From Streptomyces acidiscabies (lineage in GTDB: Bacteria; Actinomycetota; Actinomycetes; Streptomycetales; Streptomycetaceae), in assembly GCF_020010905.1 (NCBI RefSeq), contig NZ_JAGJBY010000001.1:620001-684000 (forward strand): 64,000 nucleotides of DNA, written 5' to 3'. This document shows positions 7,129-18,200 of this stretch, one piece after another. The notes below the pieces were generated by a model, which saw only the letters and a list, made by a program, of their open reading frames with translations, was not told the DNA's origin and did not search any database. Within the stretch, counting starts at the first letter, position 1, and each line of letters opens with the position of its first letter. Both the position numbers and the translations under genes were made by a program.

Positions 7129-8358
7129 TCAAGTTCCGTAAGCGTCTGGATTGACGGTGATACCCAGGACGGGGAGTGCTCGGGCTGGTTCGTCGCGGAT
7201 CGCTCGGGTGGTCTTGGCGATGTTGTCGGCTCCGAGGGTTTTCAGTGCGCCGATGGCGAGGTTGCGCAGGGTGGCCATGGCGCGGGGTGCGGTCCCGGTG
7301 TGGACGGTGGAGGCGTCCTCGGCGAAGGTGACGTCTCGGATGTGGTGCGAGGAGTTCTCCACTCCCCAGTGGCCACGGATCGCGGCGGCGAGGTCTCTGG
7401 GGCTGGTCTGGTGGGCGTCGAGGCTGGTGACGGCGTAGACGCTCTCGCGGGTCTCGCGCTTTCCGGTCTGCCTGCGGCGGCGGTGGACGCGGATGGCCAG
7501 GCGGGCGTGGGGAAAGGCGATGCCGCCGAGTTCGTCCGCGATCGCGCAGGTCTTGATCGAGCGGGACTCCCGGCGGCCGTGGCCGGTGGCGGAGGCGGTG
7601 TGCTGGACGGGGACGTCCGGCCAGGGCAGGGCCGCGAGTTGGCGGTGGGCGGTCGGCTGGTTGGTCTTGATCACGGCGATGTAGTGCGCGTTCTTCGTCT
7701 CGACCAGCCAGGTGATGTTCGCCTTGACCGAGTGCAGGGCGTCGAAGGTCACGACCGTGCCGGCCAGGTCCAGTGACGCCAGCAGCGGCTGGAAGTGCGT
7801 CGTCTCGTTCGTCTTGGTGCCGGCTTCGCCCTGGGCGAGGGTCACGACCGTGCCGTGGGTGACCGCGGAGAGCAGGTGCCGCCTTGGCGCTTCGAGGCGG
7901 GAGGACCCCTTGAGGGCTTTGCCGTCGACGGCTGTCACCGCTGCCCGGCGGGGGTTCGCGGTGCGGTTCCCGGCGGCGGTGCGGTGCCGGTCGGCCAGGT
8001 AGGCGCCCACGGCCCGGTCCAGGGCGTCACCGTCAACAGCCCCCAGCACGCGCCCGATTGTGGCCGCCGACGGTGTCCGCCGCCAGCCGAGGAGGTGGCG
8101 GCGGATGCCGGTGGCGTTCAGCAGTGTGTCTGCCGCGCGCTGGCCCCACTCGGCGAGTTCGTCGATGCTCCGGGCTCCCGAGACGACCGCGCAGGCACCC
8201 ACCAGCAGGATCGCTGTCAGCGAGTACCACCGGCCCTGCCGCGCGCGTGGGTCGGGCACCGAGTCGAGGTACGGGCGCAGGTCCGCGACCCGGTCGCCGT
8301 CCAGCGACCCCAGTTTCATCAACGCGGCAGGGATGGGAGAGGATGCAGCAGCAGGCAC
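7129..8358 (-). CDS. ISAs1-family transposase
   Basis: 409 residues, full length for the family. The N-terminal region (LRPYLDSVPDPRARQGRWY) is the DDE_Tnp_1-associated segment. The catalytic triad is visible in VDGKALKGS (Asp), VVTFDALHS (Asp) and HWGVENSSHHIRDVTFAEDA (Glu). The GTG at 8358 lies inside a hairpin; an alternative ATG start is at 8319 (MKLGSLDG). No stop or frameshift interrupts the frame, so the enzyme may be active. The stop TGA region overlaps the left inverted repeat area, as is usual for compact IS elements. Confidence 0.9.
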   Translation of the reverse strand: MPAAASSPIPAALMKLGSLDGDRVADLRPYLDSVPDPRARQGRWYSLTAILLVGACAVVSGARSIDELAEWGQRAADTLLNATGIRRHLLGWRRTPSAATIGRVLGAVDGDALDRAVGAYLADRHRTAAGNRTANPRRAAVTAVDGKALKGSSRLEAPRRHLLSAVTHGTVVTLAQGEAGTKTNETTHFQPLLASLDLAGTVVTFDALHSVKANITWLVETKNAHYIAVIKTNQPTAHRQLAALPWPDVPVQHTASATGHGRRESRSIKTCAIADELGGIAFPHARLAIRVHRRRRQTGKRETRESVYAVTSLDAHQTSPRDLAAAIRGHWGVENSSHHIRDVTFAEDASTVHTGTAPRAMATLRNLAIGALKTLGADNIAKTTRAIRDEPARALPVLGITVNPDAYGT

Positions 8359-8416
8359 GGGTTACCTCATGATCATCGGGCTTAGACACCACAATGATCA
8401 CGAAGCCCGTGCCTGC
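8351..8416. repeat. Inverted repeat at the start of the ISAs1 transposase gene
   Basis: GCAGGCACGGG at 8351-8361 pairs with CCCGTGCCTGC at 8406-8416, and an inner TGATCAT/ATGATCA pair supports the same stem. The proposed GTG start lies in the left arm, so read-through transcripts from outside could hide the start. Such shielding is known in other IS; here it is inference. Confidence 0.5.
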
Positions 8417-8557
8417 TCTGCTGTACGCCCCCAACGGTCACCAACCACGCGAACCCGGAACTTGAAGCCGCCCTGGTCTGAATCGGCAGGGGACGCTTTT
8501 ACGTTCACCATAAAGGTCAAGCACCCTGTTTGGCATCAGCAGGTTGTTACACCGCTT

Positions 8558-8908
8558 TCACACCTCCTCGCCCCCTCTACCCTCGGTGCCGACGAGGGCC
8601 TGGAGCGCCTGCATGTCGAGGGCGTCGGCCAGTTGGATGAGGTCTTCCCTGACAGCCGCGTAGGCGGGCGCCCGATACCCAACGCTGACAGCGCGAAGCA
8701 TCGCGGAAACTTCGCTGGAGTCCAGCATCACCGTGCGCCGCCCTGGCGCGACGAACGTTCTGAGCTGTGCGGTGCCGGGCCGGAACGCCGTACCGCCGGG
8801 GTGATCGAGTTGGTGCGCGTGCATCAGCTCGACAAGGGCGGGTGTGAGCGGAATGGCGCGCTCGCTTTCGCGGCTCTTGGGGGTCTCTCCGCGTTTGGGC
8901 CTGCCCAT
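8558..8908 (-). CDS. Hypothetical protein with integrase-like segment
   Basis: 116 residues from ATG 8908, preceded by GAGGTGG. I do not recognise the protein as a whole. Residues 1-30 (GRPKRGETPKSRESERAIP followed by LTPALVELMHAHQ) resemble the segment between the catalytic boxes of tyrosine recombinases. The rest (MLDSSEVSAMLRAVSVG, then YAAVREDLIQLADALDMQ) looks helical and lacks the recombinase catalytic residues. It lies between an IS and the 3' end of a tRNA gene, a usual place for integrase remnants. It may instead be a small regulatory gene with its own operator (see 8919-8938). Confidence 0.45.
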   Translation of the reverse strand: MGRPKRGETPKSRESERAIPLTPALVELMHAHQLDHPGGTAFRPGTAQLRTFVAPGRRTVMLDSSEVSAMLRAVSVGYRAPAYAAVREDLIQLADALDMQALQALVGTEGRGGEEV

Positions 8909-8918
8909 GGTCCACCTC

Positions 8919-8938
8919 GTTTCTGTAGGGACAGAAAC
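8919..8938. promoter_or_regulatory. Perfect palindrome just upstream of the 116-residue gene
   Basis: GTTTCTGT and ACAGAAAC form 8-base arms around AGGG. The palindrome ends about 10 bases upstream of the start codon at 8908, next to the ribosome binding site. It could be an operator or a small hairpin that masks translation. Confidence 0.35.
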
Positions 8939-9071
8939 TAGCGAGCGAAGAGCGCCAGGAGAAGGGTGCGTCGAACCCCCGGTGCACGCCCCCGGATCCC
9001 CGTTCGGGCGAACTGGAGCCGTCCGAGCGTAAGTTACGGGGAAGTAGCGGGGAACCAAGATCAACAAATGT

Positions 9072-9108
9072 AGACGGCCGGTAGATCGTGGAGATCTACC
9101 GGCCGTCT
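9072..9108. terminator. 16-bp hairpin downstream of tRNA-Ile
   Basis: The 16 bases at 9072-9087 pair perfectly with 9093-9108 around a 5-base loop. It lies 20 bases beyond the 3' end of the leftward tRNA gene and is probably its terminator, though no T-run follows. Confidence 0.65.
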
Positions 9109-9128
9109 GACCAGGCGTTATGCCGATG

Positions 9129-9202
9129 TGGGGCTAACAGGATTTGAACCTGTGGCCTCATCCTTATCAGGGATGCGCTCTAACCAACTGAGCTATAGCC
9201 CC
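9129..9202 (-). tRNA. tRNA-Ile (anticodon GAT)
   Basis: A 74-base cloverleaf: acceptor GGGGCTA pairs with TAGCCCC, the D-arm holds AGCTCAGTTGGTTAGAGC, the anticodon loop reads CTGATAA, and the T-arm contains GGTTCAAATCC. Discriminator base A; CCA is not encoded. The 3' end points toward the accessory block (1-9110), the usual orientation for an integration site, but I found no second copy of the 3' end in the window. Confidence 0.97.
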
Positions 9203-9263
9203 GCCGCGCTTGCGGTGTGTGTCCCGCGCGCTGACCCCTGAAGGTTAGCGCACGACCGGGGCA

Positions 9264-9283
9264 GTCCCAAAATCGGTTGGGAC
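9264..9283. terminator. Small hairpin after the DUF3566 gene
   Basis: GTCCCAA at 9264-9270 pairs with TTGGGAC at 9277-9283. It sits about 30 bases beyond the stop of the leftward gene ending at 9313. The stem is short and there is no T-run on the minus strand. Confidence 0.35.
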
Positions 9284-9312
9284 CACCCCGCCCGGGAGGG
9301 TTTCTCCGCAGG

Positions 9313-10224
9313 TCACTCGTCCTCGGCGAGCGTCAGCTCGACCCCGCCGACGAACCCGGCGGACAGGTTGTAGATGAACGCCGCGAGCGTCGCCAGCGCC
9401 GTCGCGAGGACGACGTCGATGACCGCGATGATCGTCGAGAACATCAGGACGTGGGGGAGGGACAGGAAGGACTGGAGGTCGAACCCGTTGGACTCGTTGG
9501 ACCCGGTCGCCTCGGAGATCGTGGAACCGACGGAGGAGAAGACCCCCATCGCGTCCATGACCATCCACAGCACGGCCGAGGCGACGATCGTGCACACCCC
9601 GAGCGCGATGGACAGCAGGAAGCTGACCTTCATCACGGACCAGGGATCGGCCTTGGCGACCCGCAGCCGCGCCTTGCGCACACGAGGCGCGGTCCGCGCA
9701 CCGGTACGGGGCCGCCGGACGGCATCGTCGGGCGTCGTCTCCTCGGCGGCGTACGCCTGCGGCGGGTGGTACGGCACGGAACCCTGCTGGTCCTGCCGCC
9801 GCTCACCGGGAAGCGGCGAGGAGGTCTGCTGCTGCCCGACCTGCGTACCGGCCCCACCACGCGCACCCTGCTGGACGCCGGCGCCCTGCTGAGCCCCCGC
9901 AGCCCCCGAACTCCCTTGCGCACCCCGCCCGTTGCTCCCGGAGCCGCCAGGACCGCGCTGAGCGCCCTTGCCGCGGCCACCCTTGGCGGACCCCGCACCC
10001 TCACCCAAAGCCCCGGCCCCCGGCGCCTGCGTATCCGGCTTGATCGCCTTCAACTGCGTCGTGTGCGCGTCACGCTGCTCGACGCCCTCCACCGCACCCC
10101 CCGCCGTGGGGGAGTCCGCGGCGGAGCCACGACCGCCGCCGTCCTTCTCCGACCCGGACGAACCGGAAGGCCCGGAAGTACCGGCAGATCCGGTAGACGT
10201 ACCGGCGCCCGTGGCTCCGCTCAC
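9313..10224 (-). CDS. DUF3566 membrane protein next to gyrA
   Basis: 303 residues from GTG 10224, preceded by GAGGAGAGAG. Residues 1 to about 170 are a low-complexity Gly/Ala/Ser/Gln-rich cytoplasmic region. The rest is the DUF3566 part: a basic stretch (RKARLRVAKADPWSVMKVS), one span (FLLSIALGVCTIVASAVLWMV), an external loop and a second span (VLMFSTIIAVIDVVLATALATL). The gene follows gyrA by 19 bases in the same direction. Genes of this family sit beside gyrA throughout actinobacteria. No biochemical function is established to my knowledge. Confidence 0.85.
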   Translation of the reverse strand: MSGATGAGTSTGSAGTSGPSGSSGSEKDGGGRGSAADSPTAGGAVEGVEQRDAHTTQLKAIKPDTQAPGAGALGEGAGSAKGGRGKGAQRGPGGSGSNGRGAQGSSGAAGAQQGAGVQQGARGGAGTQVGQQQTSSPLPGERRQDQQGSVPYHPPQAYAAEETTPDDAVRRPRTGARTAPRVRKARLRVAKADPWSVMKVSFLLSIALGVCTIVASAVLWMVMDAMGVFSSVGSTISEATGSNESNGFDLQSFLSLPHVLMFSTIIAVIDVVLATALATLAAFIYNLSAGFVGGVELTLAEDE

Positions 10225-10243
10225 GATGACTCTCTCCTCGGTG

Positions 10244-12820
10244 CTACTCGGCCGAGGGCGCGTCGCCCTCGTCCGTGCCGGCCTCGACGACACCCTCGGC
10301 AGCTTCGAGGTCGCCCTCGACCTCCTCCGCCTCGCGCCCCGCCTCGGCGTTACGGGCGATGCCGACGACGGCATCGCGCTTGCCCAGGTTGATCAGTTGG
10401 ACGCCCATGGTGTCACGGCCCGTCTCCCTGACCTCGTTGACTCGCGTACGAATCACACCGCCGCCGAGCGTGATGGCGAGGATCTCGTCGGTCTCCTCGA
10501 CCACCAGCGCACCGACGAGCGAACCCCGGTCCTCGACGATCTTGGCGGCCTTGATTCCGAGGCCCCCACGCCCTTGGACGCGATATTCATCGACATTGGT
10601 TCGCTTCGCGTACCCACCATCGGTGGCGGTGAACACGAACGTACCGGGTCGCACCACATTCATCGAGAGCAGCTCGTCGCCCTCGCGGAAGCTCATGCCC
10701 TTCACACCCGAGGTCGCGCGGCCCATGGGACGCAGGGTGTCGTCGGTGGCGGTGAACCGGATCGACTGCGCCTTCTTGCTGATCAGGAGCAGATCGTCGT
10801 CCGAGGAGACGAGTTCAGCGCCGATCAGTTCGTCGTCCGAACCGTCCTCCCGCTCCCGCAGGTTGATCGCGATGACCCCGCCGGAGCGCGGCGAATCGTA
10901 ATCCTTCAGAGGCGTCTTCTTGACCAGACCCGCCTTCGTGGCGAGCACCAGGTGGGGCGCCGCCTCGTAGTCGCGGATCGCGAGGATCTCGGCGATCGCC
11001 TCGTCCGGCTGGAAGGCGAGGAGGTTCGCGACGTGCTGCCCGCGCGCGTCCCGGCCGGCGTCGGGAAGCTCGTACGCCTTGGCGCGGTACACGCGGCCCT
11101 TGTTCGTGAAGAACAGCAGCCAGTGGTGGGTGGTGGAGACGAAGAAGTGGTCGACGATGTCGTCCTCCTTCAGCTTCGCTCCGCGCACCCCCTTGCCGCC
11201 GCGCTTCTGCGCCCGGTAGTCGTCCGCCTTGGTGCGCTTGACGTAGCCGCCGCGCGTGACGGTGACGACGATGTCCTCCTCGGCGATCAGGTCCTCGATG
11301 GACATGTCACCGTCGTAGGGCACCAGCATGGTCTTGCGGTCGTCGCCGTACTTCTCGACGATCGCGGCGAGTTCCTCGCTGACGATCCCGCGCTGGCGCA
11401 CGGGGGAGGCCAGGATCGCGTTGTACTCGGTGATCTTCGCCTGGAGCTCGTCGTGCTCCTGGATGATCTTCTGCCGCTCCAGGGCCGCGAGGCGGCGGAG
11501 CTGCATCTCCAGGATGGCGTTCGCCTGGATCTCGTCGATCTCCAGGAGGTCCATCAGGCCCGTGCGCGCGATGTCGACGGTGTCGCTGCGCCGGATCAGC
11601 GCGATGACCTCGTCGATGGCGTCCAGGGCCTTCAGCAGGCCGCGCAGGATGTGCGCCCGCTCCTCGGCCTTGCGGAGCCGGAAGCGCGTACGGCGGACGA
11701 TGACCTCGATCTGGTGCGCCACCCAGTGCCGGATGAACGCGTCGAGCGACAGGGTGCGCGGCACGCCGTCGACCAGCGCCAGCATGTTGGCGCCGAAGTT
11801 CGTCTGGAGGTCGGTGTGCTTGTAGAGGTTGTTCAGGACGACCTTGGCGACCGCGTCCCGCTTCAGGACGATGACGAGGCGCTGGCCGGTACGGGACGAG
11901 GTCTCGTCGCGGACGTCCGCGATGCCGCCGACCTTGCCGTCCTTCACCAGGTCGGCGATCTTCTGCGCGAGGTTGTCCGGGTTGACCTGGTACGGCAGTT
12001 CCGTGACCACCAGGCACTGGCGGTTCTGGATCTCCTCGACCTCGACGACCGCGCGCATCGTGATGGAGCCGCGCCCGGTGCGGTACGCCTCCTCGATGCC
12101 CTTGCGGCCGACGACGAGGGCGCCGGTCGGGAAGTCGGGGCCCTTGATGCGCTCGATCAGCGCGTCCAGCAGCTCCTCGTGCGAGGCCTCCGGGTGCTCC
12201 AGCGCCCACTGGGCGCCGGCCGCGACCTCGCGCAGGTTGTGCGAGGGGATGTTGGTGGCCATGCCGACCGCGATGCCCGCCGAGCCGTTGATCAGCAGGT
12301 TCGGGAAGCGCGCCGGGAGGACGGTCGGCTCCTGGGAGCGGCCGTCGTAGTTGTCCGTGAAGTCGACGGTCTCCTCGTCGATGTCGCGGACCATCTCCAT
12401 GGACAGCGGCATCATCTTGCACTCGGTGTACCGCATGGCGGCGGCCGGGTCGTTGCCCGGGGAACCGAAGTTGCCGTTGGAGTCGACCAGCGGCATCCGC
12501 ATCGACCACGGCTGCGCGAGGCGCACCAGCGCGTCGTAGATCGAGGAGTCGCCGTGCGGGTGGTAGTTGCCCATGACGTCGCCGACGACGCGGGCGCACT
12601 TGTAGAAGCCCTTCTCGGGCCGGTAGCCGCCGTCGTACATCGCGTACAGGACGCGGCGGTGCACGGGCTTGAGGCCGTCACGGACGTCCGGCAGCGCGCG
12701 GGACACGATGACGGACATCGCGTAGTCCAGGTACGAGCGCTGCATCTCCGTCTCCAGCCCGACGGGCTCGATACGGACGGTGCTGTCTTCCGGGGTCGCC
12801 GGAGTGGTCTCGTCGGTCAT
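10244..12820 (-). CDS. gyrA: DNA gyrase subunit A
   Basis: 858 residues. The subunit of gyrase that cuts and rejoins DNA. The catalytic tyrosine is Y131 (AAAMRYTEC). The quinolone-determining region reads [14 protein letters not shown], with Ser92 and Asp96 at the positions of E. coli Ser83 and Asp87, so no resistance change is visible. The GyrA box [10 protein letters not shown] lies in the C-terminal wrapping domain, and the tail is acidic (EGDAPSAE). It starts 42 bases after gyrB, and the DUF3566 gene follows, probably as one leftward operon. Confidence 0.99.
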   Translation of the reverse strand: MTDETTPATPEDSTVRIEPVGLETEMQRSYLDYAMSVIVSRALPDVRDGLKPVHRRVLYAMYDGGYRPEKGFYKCARVVGDVMGNYHPHGDSSIYDALVRLAQPWSMRMPLVDSNGNFGSPGNDPAAAMRYTECKMMPLSMEMVRDIDEETVDFTDNYDGRSQEPTVLPARFPNLLINGSAGIAVGMATNIPSHNLREVAAGAQWALEHPEASHEELLDALIERIKGPDFPTGALVVGRKGIEEAYRTGRGSITMRAVVEVEEIQNRQCLVVTELPYQVNPDNLAQKIADLVKDGKVGGIADVRDETSSRTGQRLVIVLKRDAVAKVVLNNLYKHTDLQTNFGANMLALVDGVPRTLSLDAFIRHWVAHQIEVIVRRTRFRLRKAEERAHILRGLLKALDAIDEVIALIRRSDTVDIARTGLMDLLEIDEIQANAILEMQLRRLAALERQKIIQEHDELQAKITEYNAILASPVRQRGIVSEELAAIVEKYGDDRKTMLVPYDGDMSIEDLIAEEDIVVTVTRGGYVKRTKADDYRAQKRGGKGVRGAKLKEDDIVDHFFVSTTHHWLLFFTNKGRVYRAKAYELPDAGRDARGQHVANLLAFQPDEAIAEILAIRDYEAAPHLVLATKAGLVKKTPLKDYDSPRSGGVIAINLREREDGSDDELIGAELVSSDDDLLLISKKAQSIRFTATDDTLRPMGRATSGVKGMSFREGDELLSMNVVRPGTFVFTATDGGYAKRTNVDEYRVQGRGGLGIKAAKIVEDRGSLVGALVVEETDEILAITLGGGVIRTRVNEVRETGRDTMGVQLINLGKRDAVVGIARNAEAGREAEEVEGDLEAAEGVVEAGTDEGDAPSAE

Positions 12821-12862
12821 TGCTGGTGAAGATCCCTTCTGTGGCGGTCAGCTGAGACCGAC

Positions 12863-15397
<2,535 letters not shown>

Positions 15398-15955
15398 TCA
15401 CCCGTAAGTGTCGCCGGGGCCGGTGCTCCCGGGGGCGCGCAGGGGCCCGTAACGGCGCGCGGGGCCGTTGGGACCCAGCACCTTGATGTGCCGTACGGTG
15501 CCGTGCCCGAGGTCCTGGTTGAGGCGGGCCACCAGGGTCGGCGCCAGCAGCCGCAGGTTCGTCGCCCACGCCGTCGAGTCGCAGCGCACGACCAGTTCGC
15601 GCGCGTCCTCGTCGTACCGCTCGGGCACGCAGTGCTTGCCGATGTCCTCGCCGACGATCTCCGGCCAGCGGTTCATCACCCCGCCGACGGCCGCCGGGGT
15701 CTCCCAGCCGCGTTCGTTCAGCAGACGGTTGATCGCGGCGCCGAGCGCCATGGGGTCGCGGCCGTCCGCGCGCGCGCCGGAGCGCAGGCCACCGCCGCGA
15801 CGGGCCTGCTTCTTCTGCTGGACCGCGTCGCCGCGCGCGCGGGCCTGTTCGCGGGCGGCCTTGAGGGCGACGCGGGCGAGGTCGACGCCGGAAGGTTCTT
15901 GCTGTGCGGGCGTTTTGCCGGGAACTTCCTTCGCGTCCCGTTCGTCGGAACTCAT
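15398..15955 (-). CDS. DUF721 (DciA-like) protein
   Basis: 185 residues. The conserved DUF721 part is in the C-terminal two thirds: [48 protein letters not shown] and [20 protein letters not shown]. Many bacteria that lack DnaC or DnaI use a DUF721 protein, DciA, to load the DnaB helicase; I infer the same role here. The N-terminal 60 residues are basic and probably disordered. Its start overlaps the recF stop by 4 bases, so it is translated with recF. Confidence 0.85.
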   Translation of the reverse strand: MSSDERDAKEVPGKTPAQQEPSGVDLARVALKAAREQARARGDAVQQKKQARRGGGLRSGARADGRDPMALGAAINRLLNERGWETPAAVGGVMNRWPEIVGEDIGKHCVPERYDEDARELVVRCDSTAWATNLRLLAPTLVARLNQDLGHGTVRHIKVLGPNGPARRYGPLRAPGSTGPGDTYG

Positions 15956-17073
15956 ACCCGCTCCACCGATCCGTCCGCCACCGAGAACCGCGTCCCGACC
16001 AGTACGCCCGGCACGTCGTCGTCCACCGCCGCCGTCACCAGCACCTGCTCGCCGGGGGCCACCAGCTCGGCGAGGCGTTCGCGGCGGCGGGCGTCCAGTT
16101 CGGCGAAGACGTCGTCGAGGACGAGCACCGGCTCGTTGCCCTCGGCGCGCAGCAGGTCGTAGGAGGCGAGGCGCAGCGCGAGGGCGTACGACCAGGACTC
16201 GCCGTGCGAGGCGTACCCCTTCGCGGGGAGCTGGCCGAGCTTGAGGAGGAGGTCGTCGCGGTGGGGGCCGACGAGGGTGACGCCCCGTTCGATCTCCGGC
16301 TTGCGGGCCTCCGCGAGGGCGGCCATCAACTGCTCGTACAGCTCCTCGCGGGTCTGCGCCTCGCCGGGCGCGGACGGCTTGTACTCCAGGGCCACCGGGC
16401 CGCCGCCGGGGGCGAGTTGCTCGTACGCCTTGTCCGTGAGCGGCTGGAGGGTGGCGACCAGATCGAGGCGCTGCGCGAGGAGTTCGGCGCCCACGCGGGC
16501 GAGGTGCTGGTCCCAGACGTCCAGGGTGGAGAGGTCCATGGTCCGGCCGCCGTGCCTGCGCGCCAGGGCGGCCGACTTGAGGAGGGTGTTGCGCTGCTTC
16601 AGGACGCGCTCGTAGTCGGAGCGGACCCCGGCCATCCTCGGGGAGCGGGCCGTGACCAGGTCGTCCAGGAAGCGGCGGCGCTCGCCGGGGTCGCCCTTGA
16701 CGAGCGCGAGGTCCTCCGGCGCGAACAGCACCGTGCGCAGGATGCCGAGCACGTCCCGGGGGCGGACCTGACTCGACCGGTTGATGCGCGCGCGGTTCGC
16801 CCGGCCGGGGTTCAGCTCCAGCTCGACCAGCTGCTGCCGCTCGCCCTGCCGCACCTGCGCGCGGATGATCGCCCGGTCGGCGCCCATCCGGACGAGGGGC
16901 GCGTCCGAGGCGACGCGGTGGCTGCCGAGGGTCGCGAGATAGCCGACGGCCTCGACGAGGTTCGTCTTGCCCTGCCCGTTGGGGCCCACGAACGCGGTGA
17001 CGCCCGGGTCGAGCGGAACCTCGGCCCGGGCGTACGAACGGAAGTCGGCCAGCGACAGATGCGTGACGTGCAT
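15952..17073 (-). CDS. recF: DNA replication and repair protein RecF
   Basis: 373 residues, an SMC-like ATPase that helps load RecA at gaps. Walker A is [15 protein letters not shown], the signature part is around [16 protein letters not shown], and Walker B is [16 protein letters not shown]. The N-terminus [14 protein letters not shown] is typical. It follows gnd by 19 bases and overlaps the DUF721 gene, within the usual dnaA-dnaN-gnd-recF order of streptomycetes. Confidence 0.98.
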   Translation of the reverse strand: MHVTHLSLADFRSYARAEVPLDPGVTAFVGPNGQGKTNLVEAVGYLATLGSHRVASDAPLVRMGADRAIIRAQVRQGERQQLVELELNPGRANRARINRSSQVRPRDVLGILRTVLFAPEDLALVKGDPGERRRFLDDLVTARSPRMAGVRSDYERVLKQRNTLLKSAALARRHGGRTMDLSTLDVWDQHLARVGAELLAQRLDLVATLQPLTDKAYEQLAPGGGPVALEYKPSAPGEAQTREELYEQLMAALAEARKPEIERGVTLVGPHRDDLLLKLGQLPAKGYASHGESWSYALALRLASYDLLRAEGNEPVLVLDDVFAELDARRRERLAELVAPGEQVLVTAAVDDDVPGVLVGTRFSVADGSVERV

Positions 17074-17092
17074 GGCCGACCTCTCCGGGGTG

Positions 17093-17968
17093 TTACTTGG
17101 ACTCGACGGCGTGCCCGCCGAACTGGTTGCGCAGCGCCGAGATCATCTTCATCTGCGGCGAGTCGTCCTGCCGGGACGAGAACCGCGCGAACAGCGAGGC
17201 GGTGATCGCCGGAAGCGGTACGGCGTGGTCGATGGCGGCCTCGACGGTCCAGCGCCCCTCGCCGGAGTCCTGCGCGTAGCCGCGCAGCGTGTCCAGGTGC
17301 TCGTCCTCGTCGAGGGCGTTCACGGCGAGGTCGAGCAGCCAGGAACGGATGACCGTCCCCTCCTGCCAGGACCGGAAGACCTCGCGTACGTCGGTGACGG
17401 AGTCGACCTTCTCCAGCAGCTCCCAGCCCTCGGCGTACGCCTGCATCATGGCGTACTCGATGCCGTTGTGGACCATCTTCGCGAAGTGCCCGGCGCCGAC
17501 CTTGCCCGCGTGGACGGAGCCGAAGTCGCCCTCGGGCTTGAGGGCGTCGAAGACGGGCTGGACCTTGGCGATGTCCTCGGCGGCGCCGCCGTACATGAGC
17601 GCGTACCCGTTGGTGAGGCCCCAGACGCCGCCGGAGACACCGCAGTCGACGAACCCGATGCCCTGGGCGGCCAGCTCCTCGGCGTGCTTCTCGTCGTCCG
17701 TCCAGCGGGAGTTGCCGCCGTCCACGACGACGTCCCCGGGCTCCAGCAGCTCGGCCAGCTCGTCGACGGTCGCCTGCGTCGGCGCACCCGCCGGGACCAT
17801 CACCCACACCACGCGCGGTGCCTGGAGCGTGTCCACCAGCTCCTTGAGGCTGTGGACGTCCGCGAGGTCCGGGTTGCGGTCGTACCCGACGACGGTGTGG
17901 CCCGCGCGGCGAATCCGCTCGCGCATGTTGCCACCCATCTTGCCGAGTCCGACGAGACCGAGCTCCAT
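17093..17968 (-). CDS. gnd: 6-phosphogluconate dehydrogenase (decarboxylating), short form
   Basis: 291 residues. Oxidative pentose phosphate enzyme that makes ribulose-5-phosphate, CO2 and a reduced cofactor. The Rossmann motif GLGKMGGNM is at residues 7-15; the substrate region shows [18 protein letters not shown] and the catalytic lysine lies in [15 protein letters not shown]. The length matches the short GndA-like class rather than the 470-residue form. A metabolic gene between dnaN and recF is normal for Streptomyces. Confidence 0.95.
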   Translation of the reverse strand: MELGLVGLGKMGGNMRERIRRAGHTVVGYDRNPDLADVHSLKELVDTLQAPRVVWVMVPAGAPTQATVDELAELLEPGDVVVDGGNSRWTDDEKHAEELAAQGIGFVDCGVSGGVWGLTNGYALMYGGAAEDIAKVQPVFDALKPEGDFGSVHAGKVGAGHFAKMVHNGIEYAMMQAYAEGWELLEKVDSVTDVREVFRSWQEGTVIRSWLLDLAVNALDEDEHLDTLRGYAQDSGEGRWTVEAAIDHAVPLPAITASLFARFSSRQDDSPQMKMISALRNQFGGHAVESK

Positions 17969-18091
17969 CAGTGGTTCCTTAGGTTGCGGTGGGGCGGGAG
18001 GGGTGCGTGTGCACCGCGTACGACCCTAAACCCGGAGGTCAGCGCACAGTTGTGGGGACAACCGCTCAGATGCGGCACCCTCCCGCCACGT

Positions 18092-18200
18092 CCGCTCAGC
18101 CGCTGAGGCGCACCGGCATACTGCGATCTTGTGGGGGACGACCCCCACACCCCCAGCAGCGCTGCGGTCGAGCCGCTCAGCCGCTCAGCCGCACCGGCAT
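18092..18200. repeat. Partial duplication of the dnaN 3' end around a hairpin
   Basis: The 28 bases at 18092-18119 match 18173-18200 at 26 positions. The right copy is the end of dnaN, coding MPVRLSG and the stop; the left copy, outside the gene, also reads MPVRLSG and a stop on the minus strand. Between them is TGTGGGGG (18130-18137) with its complement CCCCCACA (18142-18149), a hairpin that could end dnaN transcription. The pattern fits insertion of a short repeat with duplication of the target, or an older gene end. Confidence 0.6.

Larger units (their letters stand above)
7119..8475. mobile_element. ISAs1-family insertion sequence, apparently intact
   Basis: A single transposase gene is bounded by imperfect terminal inverted repeats. 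The left end is CAGGGCTTGATCAAGTTCCG (7119-7138); the right end, read inward, is CAGGGCGGCTTCAAGTTCCG (8475-8456), 16 of 20 positions identical. I see no target duplication in the flanks, so the insertion may be old or the flanks rearranged. It lies right behind the secreted-protein module. Confidence 0.8.

Noticed and set aside
9968..12829. A 953-codon open frame opposite gyrA
   Set aside because: It mirrors the codon periodicity of gyrA on the other strand; its product is low-complexity and unlike any protein.
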